Assembly: GCA_963817515.1 (NCBI GenBank)
Contig: CAWFPJ010000017.1
Span: forward strand, 62,001 to 126,000
Direction of reading: 5' to 3'
Length of the DNA: 64,000 nucleotides
Source: DATMNI01 sp963817515
GTDB taxonomy: Bacteria; Acidobacteriota; Terriglobia; Bryobacterales; Bryobacteraceae
The notes beneath the pieces were generated by a model. The model did not search any database and was not told where the DNA came from. It saw nothing but the letters and a program-made list of their open reading frames with translations. Position numbers and translations under genes: made by a program. Positions 15,975 to 24,025 of the stretch are shown piece by piece; the stretch's first letter is position 1; every line of letters starts with the position of its first letter.

Positions 15975-16754
15975 TTAAGGATTCTTGTTTCCCATATGAT
16001 CGAGCGCGCGCCCCAAAGAAGAGATTATATCGAGAGGCAGAGGAAACACGATGGTCGTATTCTTTTCGGTCCCGATCTCCACCAAGGTTTGAAGATACCG
16101 CAACTGGATTGCCGCCGGTTGCTTCTGGATCACCTCCGCCGCCATGGCCAGCTTTTCGGACGCAACGTACTCGCCTTCCGCGTGAATGATTTTGGCGCGC
16201 CGTTCGCGTTCCGCCTCGGCCTGCCGCGAAATGGCGCGGATCATCTGCTCCGCCAAATCCACCTGTTTCACTTCCACCATCGTCACCTTCACGCCCCACG
16301 GCGAAGTGTGCTGATCCAGGATGGCCTGCAGCCGCACGTTCAGCTTTTCGCGCTGGCTCAGCAACTCGTCCAGATCTACTTCACCCAGCACGCTGCGCAG
16401 CGTGGTCTGGGCCAATTGCGAAGTGGCATAGAGAAAGTTCGAGACCTCCACCACGGCCAGCCGTGGGTCGATCACGCGGAAGAAGATCACGGCGTTCACC
16501 TTCACCGTGACGTTGTCGCGTGTGATGATGTCCTGCGCCGGCACCTCCTGGGTGTCAATGCGCAGCGAGACGCGCACGATGCGGTCGAACGGCGCAAAAA
16601 CGAAGATCAGCCCCGGCCCCTTGGGCTCGGTGAGTACGCGGCCCAGACGGAAAATCACACCGCGCTCGTATTCGCGCAGGATCTTAATGCAGTTCAGCAG
16701 CCAGATCGCAATGATGATGATGAAGATCAACAACACCGGACTCAGGTCGTTCAT
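15975..16754 (-). CDS. SPFH/band-7 protein (slipin family)
   Basis: A 259-residue slipin: N-terminal membrane helix (about 5-22), then ILREYERGVIFRLGRV and the band-7 domain with GLIFVFAPFDRIVRVSLR and ARDNVTVKVNAVIFFRV-like segments, then a coiled coil rich in Glu/Arg/Ala (QAEAERERRAKIIHAEGE). Slipins form membrane microdomain scaffolds and are commonly encoded with NfeD proteases, as here. GGAGG lies upstream of the ATG, within the 18-base gap after the NfeD gene. Confidence 0.9.
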   Translation of the reverse strand: MNDLSPVLLIFIIIIAIWLLNCIKILREYERGVIFRLGRVLTEPKGPGLIFVFAPFDRIVRVSLRIDTQEVPAQDIITRDNVTVKVNAVIFFRVIDPRLAVVEVSNFLYATSQLAQTTLRSVLGEVDLDELLSQREKLNVRLQAILDQHTSPWGVKVTMVEVKQVDLAEQMIRAISRQAEAERERRAKIIHAEGEYVASEKLAMAAEVIQKQPAAIQLRYLQTLVEIGTEKNTTIVFPLPLDIISSLGRALDHMGNKNP

Positions 16755-16772
16755 TTTTCAGCCTCCAGCAGT

Positions 16773-18035
16773 TTACGGAACCGGTTCTACCGTCAGTTTC
16801 AACTTGTCGATAGCGATAACTCTGACTTGTGCGCCGGCGGGCAGAGGGCTCGCCGACGCCGCATCCCAATATTCGCCGTGTACGAAGACCGTGCCCTCCG
16901 GCGCCAATTCGGTAATGGCCGCGCCCACCTGTCCGATCATTCCCTCACGGCCCGTCTCCACCTTATTCCGTCGGGCGCGCAAAGCCAGCGATAGCAGAAA
17001 CACCGTGATCGCCGAGAACGGCAGCGCCAGCGCAATTGCGGTGGACCAATGGATACGCAATTCGGGAACCGGGCTGTCGATCAGCATCACGGCTCCCAAC
17101 ACCATGGCCACCGCTCCGCCCGCGCCCAGAATTCCGTGCGAGGTGAACTTTACCTCCAGCGCGAACAGCGCGAATGCCAGCAGCATCAACGCCGCGCCCA
17201 GCCAGTTGATTGGAAGTACGGACATTGCGGATAGCCCGAGCAGCACCATGATGGCCCCAATCACGCCCGGAGCAACCAGCCCTGGTGAGGAGAATTCGAC
17301 GTAGATCCCCAGCGCGCCGATTACCAGCAGGACCAGCGCGATGTTGGGATCGGCAATCGCAGAGACAATTTTCTGGCGCAGCGATTTTTCGTACTCCTCG
17401 ATGGTGGCGCCCGCGGTGTGCAGCGTCTGGCTGCTGCCATCGAAGCGCGTGACCACGCGGCCATCGAGAGCCGTGAGAAGCGCCTGATCGCTGGGCGCCA
17501 CTATGTCTGCCAGATGCTGGTCAAGCGCTTCGCGCTCCGTAAACGACTTGCTCTCGCGGACGGCGGTTTCAGCGAGGGCGCTGTTTCGACCGCGCTTGGA
17601 GCAGATGCTGCGCAGGTACGCGGCCGCGTCATTCTCCACTTTCTGCTTCATTACGGCGTCCATCTCGGTGCCCAGCAGAACAGGATGCGCCGCTCCCGTG
17701 TTGGTTCCCGGGGCCATGGCGGCGATGTCACCCGATTCCAGCAGAAAAAATCCTGCCGATGCCGCGCGCCCGCCGCTGGGTGCAACGTAAGTAACCACGG
17801 GGATCGAAGAGGAGACGATCTTCTCGATAGTCTCGCGCATGGCATCCATCAATCCGCCCGGAGTATTCAGGCGTATGAGAATCAGCGAAGCGTTTTCCCG
17901 TTTGGCTTGAGCGATCGCGCTACCGACAATCTCCGCCGTGATGGGGTGCACCATGCCGTCCACGTTGACCGCGATAACTTTCGGGGCCGCCGGAACGGAT
18001 TGCGCCATCAGCGCCAGGGCTATCGCGAAAATCAC
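16773..18035 (-). CDS. NfeD-family membrane serine protease
   Basis: The long form of NfeD: signal peptide, a ClpP/crotonase-fold protease domain (about 22-215: VDGMVHPITAEIV, LNTPGGLMDAMRETI, VTYVAPSGGRAASAGFFLL with the nucleophile Ser in ASAG, and GTNTGAAHPV), several membrane helices (about 235-350), and a C-terminal OB-fold NfeDC domain (IGQVGAAITELAPEGTVFVHGEYW). Such proteases cleave the hydrophobic C-terminus of their partner slipin, encoded next. The GTG at 18035 follows GAGGA and gives 420 residues; an in-frame TTG at 18047 is the alternative. Confidence 0.9.
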   Translation of the reverse strand: MIFAIALALMAQSVPAAPKVIAVNVDGMVHPITAEIVGSAIAQAKRENASLILIRLNTPGGLMDAMRETIEKIVSSSIPVVTYVAPSGGRAASAGFFLLESGDIAAMAPGTNTGAAHPVLLGTEMDAVMKQKVENDAAAYLRSICSKRGRNSALAETAVRESKSFTEREALDQHLADIVAPSDQALLTALDGRVVTRFDGSSQTLHTAGATIEEYEKSLRQKIVSAIADPNIALVLLVIGALGIYVEFSSPGLVAPGVIGAIMVLLGLSAMSVLPINWLGAALMLLAFALFALEVKFTSHGILGAGGAVAMVLGAVMLIDSPVPELRIHWSTAIALALPFSAITVFLLSLALRARRNKVETGREGMIGQVGAAITELAPEGTVFVHGEYWDAASASPLPAGAQVRVIAIDKLKLTVEPVP

Positions 18036-18068
18036 GTTTCCTCGCAATCTAACCTAAATATACACTAC

Positions 18069-18086
18069 TCAGACAACCTAGTCTGA
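18069..18086. promoter_or_regulatory. Inverted repeat in the nfeD/DUF2934 divergent region
   Basis: TCAGAC and GTCTGA flank a 6-nt spacer. It sits just upstream of a minus-strand TATATT (18057-18062) that could be the -10 of the NfeD unit, a position suited to a repressor or activator. No regulator assigned. Confidence 0.4.
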
Positions 18087-18208
18087 AACTATACAAACGG
18101 TTCCGAAACTTACCATCGTAATGGAATGGATAGAAACTTTTGATGCGCCTGTCGCACGCAATCGGCTAAAATTAAAGAACCACCAAAAAGTTGGAGAAAG
18201 CACAGACT

Positions 18209-18526
18209 ATGGCTATCAAACGTGTTTCCGAAAAAAAGATGGTGGTGTCACCCGGCACCCCCAAAGCACCGTCCGCCCGCAAGACCGCACCACCGCAGCG
18301 CTCCATTCGTTCCACGGCGTCCGTTGAGTCAGTTACTAGTGCGGATGCGGCTTCCGAACCCGTTGCGGTACAGGCGATTCCAACCGAGGCGGTTGCGGCC
18401 TTGGCATATTCTTACTGGGTGGCTCGCGGCTGCGTGGGCGGTTCCCCCGAAGAAGACTGGCTTCGCGCCGAGCGCGAACTAGGCGAAAGCCGGGTTGAAG
18501 TCTCGTTTAGCAAAGCTTCGGCATAG
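18209..18526 (+). CDS. DUF2934 domain protein
   Basis: A 105-residue protein with a basic, Pro/Ala/Ser-rich, probably disordered N-terminal half and a C-terminal DUF2934 motif: AALAYSYWVARGCVGGS followed by EEDWLRAERELGE. DUF2934 proteins are frequent in acidobacteria and proteobacteria; their function is not known. GGAGAAAG lies 8 nt before the ATG. The gene is divergent from nfeD and converges with lexA, 3 bases away. Confidence 0.8.
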   Translation: MAIKRVSEKKMVVSPGTPKAPSARKTAPPQRSIRSTASVESVTSADAASEPVAVQAIPTEAVAALAYSYWVARGCVGGSPEEDWLRAERELGESRVEVSFSKASA

Positions 18527-18529
18527 CGC

Positions 18530-19153
18530 TTATTTGTATTTCCGGAGTACGGCCAGCAGCCGGCCCTGGATCTGCACATCTTTGGCGGGAACGATAATCG
18601 GTTTCAACGTCGAATTGGCGGGCTGGAGGCGAATTGTGTCCGCCGATTCCCGGTAGAATCTCTTCAACGTAGTCTCACTGCCTGCTACCAGCGCAACCAC
18701 GATATCGCCATCGCGGGCCTGTGAAACGCGCTCCAGCAAGATCAGATCGCCTTCGCAGATGTGGTCGTCGATCATGGAATTGCCGCGCACTTCGAGCGCG
18801 AAGTTGGTGCCGTCACCGGCAAAATCGGCGAAGTTCAACATCTCGCGCTGTTCCACCGATTCCACGGGAACACCGGCGGCGATGCGGCCCAGCAGCGGGA
18901 TCTCCATTACCGCAGGCTTGGCACGCCGCTGCTCCTGCAGGTATTTTGGCGCCAGTTCCAGCGACCGGCTCTGGTTAAACCCGCGCTTCAGGTAGTTCTT
19001 GGTTTCGAGCACCGAGATGTGTTTGTGAACCGTGGCCAGCGAACGCAGATCGAGCCCGCGGGCGATCTCTTCGTAGCTCGGGCAGTAACCATTCTCGTCG
19101 ACGAAACCGGCGATGAAATCGAGTACCTGCTTTTGCCGTTTGGTCAGTGCCAT
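18530..19153 (-). CDS. lexA: LexA repressor
   Basis: SOS repressor that cleaves itself when RecA is activated by DNA damage. The 207-residue protein has the winged-helix N-terminus (TKRQKQVLDFIAGFVDENGYCPSYEEIARGL, split here only by function), the cleavage site Ala-Gly in RIAAGVPV at about residue 91, and the catalytic dyad Ser126 (RGNSMIDD) and Lys164 (TLKRFYRE). An AGGAAGG ribosome binding site precedes the ATG, and a good promoter lies at 19171-19199. The recognition helix sequence (LRSLATVHKHISVLETKNYL) is of the Gram-positive/acidobacterial style rather than the E. coli one, so the box may differ from CTGT-N8-ACAG. Confidence 0.96.
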   Translation of the reverse strand: MALTKRQKQVLDFIAGFVDENGYCPSYEEIARGLDLRSLATVHKHISVLETKNYLKRGFNQSRSLELAPKYLQEQRRAKPAVMEIPLLGRIAAGVPVESVEQREMLNFADFAGDGTNFALEVRGNSMIDDHICEGDLILLERVSQARDGDIVVALVAGSETTLKRFYRESADTIRLQPANSTLKPIIVPAKDVQIQGRLLAVLRKYK

Positions 19154-19170
19154 GGATTTCCCTTCCTGTT

Positions 19171-19199
19171 ATTGTGGGCGAACAAAAAGTGAAAATCAA
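19171..19199 (-). promoter_or_regulatory. lexA promoter
   Basis: On the minus strand TTGATT (-35), a 17-nt spacer and CACAAT (-10) end 17 bases before the lexA ATG. The spacer and flanks are where an autoregulatory LexA box would be expected, but I see no clean palindrome there. Confidence 0.5.
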
Positions 19200-19290
19200 G
19201 AAGAAAATTTTGCAATCCCGGCTTTTGCTTCTGCCGAAGCCCTGTGCCGTAGCGAGACAGTTTGTTTTATGGCACTGGAGCAGGCCGAAT

Positions 19291-19575
19291 TTAGGTTTTG
19301 GTTTTGCCTGCTTTCTGGAGGGCTTTTTTCTGGCGTCTGGGCAAACGGGACTTATTCTTTTTGGCCAATTTGGGTATTTTGGTGGACTTCTTGGGCACTA
19401 TCGGTTCGACTATGCTTTCTGCGATTGCCGCTATTTTCCCGGCTGCCGCGCCCACTACCTTAGCCGCGGCGACCAGGCCGCTCTCTTCCTTGTTCTTTTT
19501 CTTCTCCGCCTTTTCTGCCTTGTCCGGCTTCGCTGCTTTCTCTGGCTTGTCTGCCTTCTCTGCCTTATCTGCCAT
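19291..19575 (-). CDS. Lysine/alanine-rich basic protein, histone-H1-like composition
   Basis: A 94-residue low-complexity protein: repeated DKAEK/DKPEKAAK units at 3-30, a short hydrophobic alanine-rich helix (GLVAAAKVVGAAAGKIAAIAES, given here in two parts: about 34-47 and 48-56), then a second very basic tail (KKSTKIPKLAKKNKSRL and RRQKKALQKAGKTKT). Composition matches bacterial H1-like or nucleoid-associated proteins, though a ribosome or RNA-binding role is equally possible. AGGA lies a few bases before the ATG at 19575. The much longer open frame running upstream to 20310 is antisense to the SDR gene and is rejected. Confidence 0.65.
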   Translation of the reverse strand: MADKAEKADKPEKAAKPDKAEKAEKKKNKEESGLVAAAKVVGAAAGKIAAIAESIVEPIVPKKSTKIPKLAKKNKSRLPRRQKKALQKAGKTKT

Positions 19576-19644
19576 AGGTGTCCTTCCGTCTGCCCGATTG
19601 TACCAGAGGCCCTGATATGCTGATGAAAGCGCGTGCCCAATAAC

Positions 19645-20394
19645 ATGAAAACTCCTTTTCGCCTGGATGGGCTTAGTGCCCTTGTAACCGGCGGCGCCAG
19701 CGGGATTGGTGAAGCCACCTGCCGCACGCTGGCTGCTGCCGGGGCCAGCGTGACTATTGCCGATGTGGATCGCGTTCGAGCCCAGGCGCTCTCCGCGCAA
19801 GTTCCCGGGTCGGCGGTTTTGATCTTCGATATCGGCGACGAGGCAGCGGTGCAAGCGGCTGTCGGCCCCATGACCAGCCTCGACATTCTGGTCAATTGCG
19901 CGGGTATCGGCCTTGTCGGCAGCATCGAAGAGACGGCCGCCGCCGATTTCGACCGGCTGTTCCGCGTGAATGTGGGCGGCACTTTTCTGGTTACGCAGGC
20001 CGCGCTTCCGGGCTTGTTGGCGTCGAAGGGAACCGTAGTGAATATCGGATCGGTGGCGGGGCTGGTGGGAATTAAGAGGCGCTTTGCATACTGCGCCAGC
20101 AAGGGCGCGGTGGTCGCCATGACGCGCCAGCTGGCGGTGGAGTACGCGGGTCAACTGCGCGTGAACTGCATTTGCCCGGGGACTGTCGACACGCCGTTCG
20201 TCGAGGCGTATCTGGAGAAGTACCACAAGCATGAGAAAGACCAGGTGAGGACACAACTGAATCAGCGGCAGCCCATCGGGCGGCTGGGCACCGCCGAAGA
20301 GATCGCTCACATGGTGCTGTATCTCTGCTCCACGGAAGCGGCCTTTGTCACCGGGTCAGTGCTTACGATTGACGGAGGTTGGACGGCGGCCTGA
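19645..20394 (+). CDS. Short-chain dehydrogenase/reductase
   Basis: A 249-residue classical SDR with TGGASGIG (cofactor loop), ADVDR (acidic residue after beta 2, suggesting NAD), NCAGIG, the catalytic Ser in IGSVAG, YCASKGA (Tyr-x3-Lys) and CPGTVDTPF. The C-terminal LTIDGGW is typical of FabG-like oxidoreductases; this subgroup includes many sugar and hydroxy-acid dehydrogenases, so the substrate is open. An in-frame GTG at 19633 is an alternative start. Divergent from the Lys-rich protein; the 107-base stretch downstream carries GC-rich repeats. Confidence 0.85.
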   Translation: MKTPFRLDGLSALVTGGASGIGEATCRTLAAAGASVTIADVDRVRAQALSAQVPGSAVLIFDIGDEAAVQAAVGPMTSLDILVNCAGIGLVGSIEETAAADFDRLFRVNVGGTFLVTQAALPGLLASKGTVVNIGSVAGLVGIKRRFAYCASKGAVVAMTRQLAVEYAGQLRVNCICPGTVDTPFVEAYLEKYHKHEKDQVRTQLNQRQPIGRLGTAEEIAHMVLYLCSTEAAFVTGSVLTIDGGWTAA

Positions 20395-20420
20395 TGGGCG
20401 GTCGCGCCGGCGGGTCTGAT

Positions 20421-20448
20421 GGTAACGCCGGCGGTCCTTGCCGCCGGT
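20421..20448 (+). repeat. GC-rich imperfect palindrome, copy 1
   Basis: A 28-base element with CCGGCGG and CCGCCGG arms. The same 28 bases, with a single substitution, occur at 56416-56443 inside the LigD polymerase-domain gene. Two further partial copies of its right half (GCCGCCGGTCTCTGAT at 20440-20455 and 20465-20480) follow immediately. Confidence 0.7.
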
Positions 20449-20480
20449 CTCTGATTGCGGTCGTGCCGCCGGTCTCTGAT
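20440..20480 (+). repeat. Direct repeat of GCCGCCGGTCTCTGAT
   Basis: Two identical 16-base copies (20440-20455 and 20465-20480), with a degenerate third at about 20405-20420, between the SDR and ABC transporter genes. They look like remnants of an interspersed palindromic repeat family. Confidence 0.6.
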
Positions 20481-20501
20481 ATCGTAATGAAAAGCGCCTG
20501 A

Positions 20502-21518
20502 ATGGGAATTGGCATCCGGATTGAGAATCTGCGAAAGGTCTACGACACTCCGCCGCCGATGGCCGCGCGCGGTGCCGGGTTTTCGTTCACGCCGGCTAAG
20601 TCCGGAGCCAAAAAGAAGTTTGAAGTGGTCGCGCTGGATGGTGTTTCGTTTGAGATCGGGGCCGGCGAGGTTTTTGGCCTGCTGGGCCCCAACGGCGCGG
20701 GCAAATCGACTACCATCGGGGTGCTGACCACGCGCACCCGGCCCACCAGCGGACGCGCGTTCATCGGCGAGCTCGACATCTGGCAGCAACAGGTGAAGGC
20801 CAAGCGGCTGATCGGCGTGGTGCCGCAGCGGCCTAATCTGGATTTCGCCCTCACGGCGCGCGAGATCCTGCTTTTTCACGGCGCCTATTTCGGCCAGGGT
20901 TCGCGCGAAAGAGAGAAGCGCGCCGACGAGCTGTTGGAAAAATTCAAACTCACCGACCGCGCCACCCACATTGTCCGCACCTTCTCCGGCGGTATGATGC
21001 AGCGCCTCTCGATTGCGCGGGCCATGATGCACGATCCTGAAGTTCTGTTTCTGGACGAGCCTTCAGCCGGCCTGGACCCCCAGACGCGCCTGCTGCTGTG
21101 GGACATCATTCGTGATTACAACCATCTGGGCAAGACGATTGTGCTGACCACTCACTACATGGATGAGGCCGACACCCTTTGCGAACGCCTGGCAATCGTC
21201 GATCATGGCCGAATCATTTCGCAAGGCACGCCGGCGGAATTGAAGGCTTCCATTCCCGGAGGATACCTGCTGAGACTGCGGTTTGACCGCGCGCCGGAAG
21301 AACTGATCGCCGAATTGCGCAAGCTGCCGGGCGTTACCCAGGTTCGAACGGCGGACCATATCGCGGTTGACGTTTATGCCGACCGCGGCGGCCAGTTAAT
21401 CGGGCCAATCGTCAACACGGCCGGCGCCGCGGGCATCGAACTCTGCGACGTGCACATTTCCGAACCCAGTTTGGAAACCCTGTTCCTGCATCACACCGGA
21501 AGGAGCTTGCGAGATTGA
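20502..21518 (+). CDS. ABC-2 type transporter ATP-binding protein
   Basis: A 338-residue ATPase with Walker A GPNGAGKST, signature FSGGMMQRLS, Walker B EVLFLDEPSAGLD and the H-loop LTTHYMDEADTL, of the drug/polysaccharide exporter (DrrA/CcmA-like) class. Between the first strands (IRIENLRKVYD) and VALDGVSFE there is an unusual 30-residue basic Gly/Ala/Pro/Lys-rich insertion (about 13-43). The C-terminal domain of about 90 residues fits DrrA-like ATPases. Its TGA overlaps the TTG start of the permease gene, so both are coupled. Confidence 0.92.
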   Translation: MGIGIRIENLRKVYDTPPPMAARGAGFSFTPAKSGAKKKFEVVALDGVSFEIGAGEVFGLLGPNGAGKSTTIGVLTTRTRPTSGRAFIGELDIWQQQVKAKRLIGVVPQRPNLDFALTAREILLFHGAYFGQGSREREKRADELLEKFKLTDRATHIVRTFSGGMMQRLSIARAMMHDPEVLFLDEPSAGLDPQTRLLLWDIIRDYNHLGKTIVLTTHYMDEADTLCERLAIVDHGRIISQGTPAELKASIPGGYLLRLRFDRAPEELIAELRKLPGVTQVRTADHIAVDVYADRGGQLIGPIVNTAGAAGIELCDVHISEPSLETLFLHHTGRSLRD

Positions 21519-22312
21519 ACTGGAAAACGTTTTTCGCGCTGTTGTCGCGCGATGCGCATGTGGCGCGCCGCAATCTATTGCCCATGCTGCTGCAAAACCT
21601 GCTGCAGCCGCTGTTGTTCACGTTCGTGTTCGGCCGCGTGATGACCACCAGCCACATGATTCCGGAATCGTATAAGAGCATTCTGCTGCCGGGCGTGATG
21701 GCCATCAGCATGGTGCTGGCCGGGGTCCAGGCTGTGGCCATGCCGCTGATCACGGAATTCCAGTTCACGCGCGAGATTGAAGACCGCTTGCTGGCGCCGA
21801 TCGATATCGGCTGGCTGGCCGGGGAAAAAGTGGTGGCGGGAATGATTCAGGCGCTCTTCGCGGGCCTGGTGGTGATTCCCGCGGCATGGCTGCTGATGGG
21901 GTCCGGTTTGAAAATGGATTTCAGCCGGCCGGTCGAATTCGCGGCGGTATGTTTGTTGGTGGCGCTGTTCTCCTCCGCCGGGGGCCTGGCGCTGGGATGC
22001 AGCGTGGGCCAGACGCAGATCGGTCTCATGTTCAGCCTGGTGTTGGCGCCGATGATGATGTTTGGTTGTGCCTATTACCCGTGGAACGCGCTGAGTCCGT
22101 TTCCCATCTTAAAAATTGCGGTGCTGGCCAATCCTCTGGTCTACGCCAGTGAAGGGTTGCGCGGCGCGCTGGCGCCGGTGCCCGGACAAATGCCCATGGC
22201 CGCGGTGTTGATAGCGCTGCTCGTAATCGACGCTTTGCTGTTGGTGGTGGGGCTCAAGACATTTCACCGCAAAGCCGTGGAGCTGAGCCGGTGCCGGGCA
22301 ATTCTGTGCTAG
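21515..22312 (+). CDS. ABC-2 type transporter permease
   Basis: A 265-residue permease with six predicted membrane helices and the ABC-2 signature region (about 150-190: GLALGCSVGQTQIGLMFSL in part, then MMMFGCAYYPW). It starts with TTG in a 4-base TTGA overlap with the ATPase stop. It pairs with the ATPase to make a homodimeric-type exporter (two copies of each). No accessory gene suggests the substrate; lipid, polysaccharide or drug export are all possible. Confidence 0.9.
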   Translation: MNWKTFFALLSRDAHVARRNLLPMLLQNLLQPLLFTFVFGRVMTTSHMIPESYKSILLPGVMAISMVLAGVQAVAMPLITEFQFTREIEDRLLAPIDIGWLAGEKVVAGMIQALFAGLVVIPAAWLLMGSGLKMDFSRPVEFAAVCLLVALFSSAGGLALGCSVGQTQIGLMFSLVLAPMMMFGCAYYPWNALSPFPILKIAVLANPLVYASEGLRGALAPVPGQMPMAAVLIALLVIDALLLVVGLKTFHRKAVELSRCRAILC

Positions 22313-22315
22313 CTT
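22310..22315 (+). promoter_or_regulatory. Extended -10 element of dinB
   Basis: TAGCTT preceded by TGC (TGn extension) ends 6 nt before the GTG at 22322, with no ribosome binding site. This suggests leaderless dinB transcription inside the end of the permease gene. Confidence 0.4.
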
Positions 22316-22321
22316 TCAGTC

Positions 22322-23551
22322 GTGCGGACCTACTTTCACGTAGACATGGATGCCTTCTTCGTGTCGGTGGAAGAGCTCTATGACCCATCGCTGAAGGGCC
22401 TGCCGGTGGTGGTCGGCGGCCGCCCCAATGAGCGTGGCGTGGTCTCGGCGGCGTCCTATGCGGCGCGCAAGTTCGGCGTCCATTCTGCCATGCCGCTACG
22501 TACGGCTTACAAACTCTGCCCGCAGGCCATCTTCGTGGACGGCCATCCGGAGCGCTACCGCGAGTCCTCGCACAAAGTCTACGAGGTACTGTGCGCGTTT
22601 TCGCCGCTGGTAGAGATGGCCTCAGTTGACGAAGCTTATCTCGACATCACCGGCACCGGGCGTCTCTACGGTCCTCCGTTGCGAGCCGCGCACCTGCTGC
22701 ACCAGCGCATGAAGGCGGAGACGCGGCTGAATTGTTCCATCGGGATTGCCGCCTCGCGCCTGGTTGCCAAAATCAGCTCGGATCAGGCTAAGCCTAACGG
22801 TGTGTTGTGGGTGATGCCCGGGCATGAGCCGGCTTTTCTGGCACCGCTCGATGTCAGGAAGGTGCCGGGCGTGGGCAAAGTGACGGAGAAAAATCTGCAT
22901 GCATTCGGCATCCGCAAAGTGGGCGACCTGGCTCGTCTGGACGAAGCCTTTCTAGAGCGGCACTTCGGCAAGTGGGGACTGGCGCTGGCCGGTAAATCGC
23001 GCGGCCTGGATGCCGGCGGCTGGTTCGACACCGAAATCGGCGAGGAAGAAGGGCCGAAGTCCATCAGCCACGAACACACCTTTAACGAAGACACGGCGGA
23101 CCTGGCGCAGATCGAATCCACCCTGGCGCGGCTCTGCGAAATGGTGGGCCGGCGCCTGCGCGAGCACAAGCTTCAGGCGCGGACCATTCAATTAAAGCTG
23201 CGCTACACCGATTTCTCGACCATTACGCGTGCCCATTCCGTGCCGCGCGCGACGCAGTTGGATACGGAGCTGTTCCAGGAGATTCGAGAATTATTCCGCC
23301 GTAACTGGCAGCCCGGCGCTGCGGTGCGGCTACTGGGCGTACACGCGTCAGGATGGTCCGAAGGCGATCAACAGCTGGATCTGTTAGGCGAGGATAAGCA
23401 TGAGCGCTGGACGCAGGCGCTGGCTGCCGCGGACCGGCTGCGGGACAAGTTCGGGGAGTCGGCCGTGGGCCTGGCCGCCGGCATGAAGGGCGCCTTCAGG
23501 GAACGCACGCATGAGAACCCGGTGGGGTTGCCCGGAAAGAAGAAATCGTAG
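22322..23551 (+). CDS. dinB: DNA polymerase IV
   Basis: A Y-family translesion polymerase of 409 residues. Palm-domain metal residues are in FHVDMDAFFVSVE and SVDEAYLDITGT; CSIGIAASRLVAKISSDQAKP and the HhH segment VPGVGKVTEKNL follow, then the little-finger domain. A C-terminal extension beyond about residue 350 is rich in charged residues (FRERTHENPVGLPGKKK) and lacks a clear clamp-binding QLxLF except QLDLLG at about 355, which may be the beta-clamp motif. GTG start. It is not linked to imuA/dnaE2. SOS control by LexA is possible but no box is visible. Confidence 0.95.
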   Translation: MRTYFHVDMDAFFVSVEELYDPSLKGLPVVVGGRPNERGVVSAASYAARKFGVHSAMPLRTAYKLCPQAIFVDGHPERYRESSHKVYEVLCAFSPLVEMASVDEAYLDITGTGRLYGPPLRAAHLLHQRMKAETRLNCSIGIAASRLVAKISSDQAKPNGVLWVMPGHEPAFLAPLDVRKVPGVGKVTEKNLHAFGIRKVGDLARLDEAFLERHFGKWGLALAGKSRGLDAGGWFDTEIGEEEGPKSISHEHTFNEDTADLAQIESTLARLCEMVGRRLREHKLQARTIQLKLRYTDFSTITRAHSVPRATQLDTELFQEIRELFRRNWQPGAAVRLLGVHASGWSEGDQQLDLLGEDKHERWTQALAAADRLRDKFGESAVGLAAGMKGAFRERTHENPVGLPGKKKS

Positions 23552-23581
23552 CTGCTTGCGGGTGGTATGCATACGTCGCCG

Positions 23582-24025
23582 CTACGCCGCGGCCAGCACT
23601 TCCGCCGGCGCCGGCATCCCCCGCCTGGCAAAGCGGATCTTTCCGTCCGGCCCGATCACGTAAACCGTGCGCTTTATGAATAGCCCGTTGCAATGGTATA
23701 GCGTCGCCGCCTTCTGGCCGCTATCCACCAGCAGCGGAAACGGAAAGTGAAATTTCTGCCGGAATCTCCCGTGCTTGGACGCGCTGTTGGGGTTCACGCC
23801 GAACACCTCCACACCGCGCGCCAGCGCTTCGCCCCAATCGTCCCTGAACTGGCAGAGTTGCTTGGTGCAGCCCGGCGTATCGTCGCCCGGATAGAAAACC
23901 AGCACCACGCTTCTGCCGCGCAGCTTCGAAAGCGTCACGCTCTGGCCGGCATCGTCCTGCAGCGTAAAGTCGGGAGCCGCGGCACCCACCGGAAGAGGGT
24001 CGGAAAAGAGCCAGGAAAACATCAT
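23582..24025 (-). CDS. Peroxiredoxin of the AhpC/BCP type
   Basis: A 147-residue thioredoxin-fold peroxidase with APDFTLQDDAG, VLVFYPGDDTPGCTKQLCQF and VYVIGPDGKIRF. The peroxidatic Cys in TPGCT and a second Cys five residues later match atypical 2-Cys BCP/PrxQ enzymes, which reduce peroxides with thioredoxin. The ATG overlaps the stop of the large secreted protein gene by 4 bases, a translational coupling that is odd given the unrelated functions. Confidence 0.9.
   Translation of the reverse strand: MMFSWLFSDPLPVGAAAPDFTLQDDAGQSVTLSKLRGRSVVLVFYPGDDTPGCTKQLCQFRDDWGEALARGVEVFGVNPNSASKHGRFRQKFHFPFPLLVDSGQKAATLYHCNGLFIKRTVYVIGPDGKIRFARRGMPAPAEVLAAA

Noticed and set aside
19154..19290. SOS box upstream of lexA
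   Set aside because: The promoter region has GAACAAAAAGTG but no clean palindrome of either the CTGT-N8-ACAG or GAAC-N4-GTTC type.
19291..20310. One long 339-residue ORF on the minus strand covering the Lys-rich protein and more
   Set aside because: Its first 240 codons are antisense to the SDR gene and have no motif; only the last 94 codons look real.
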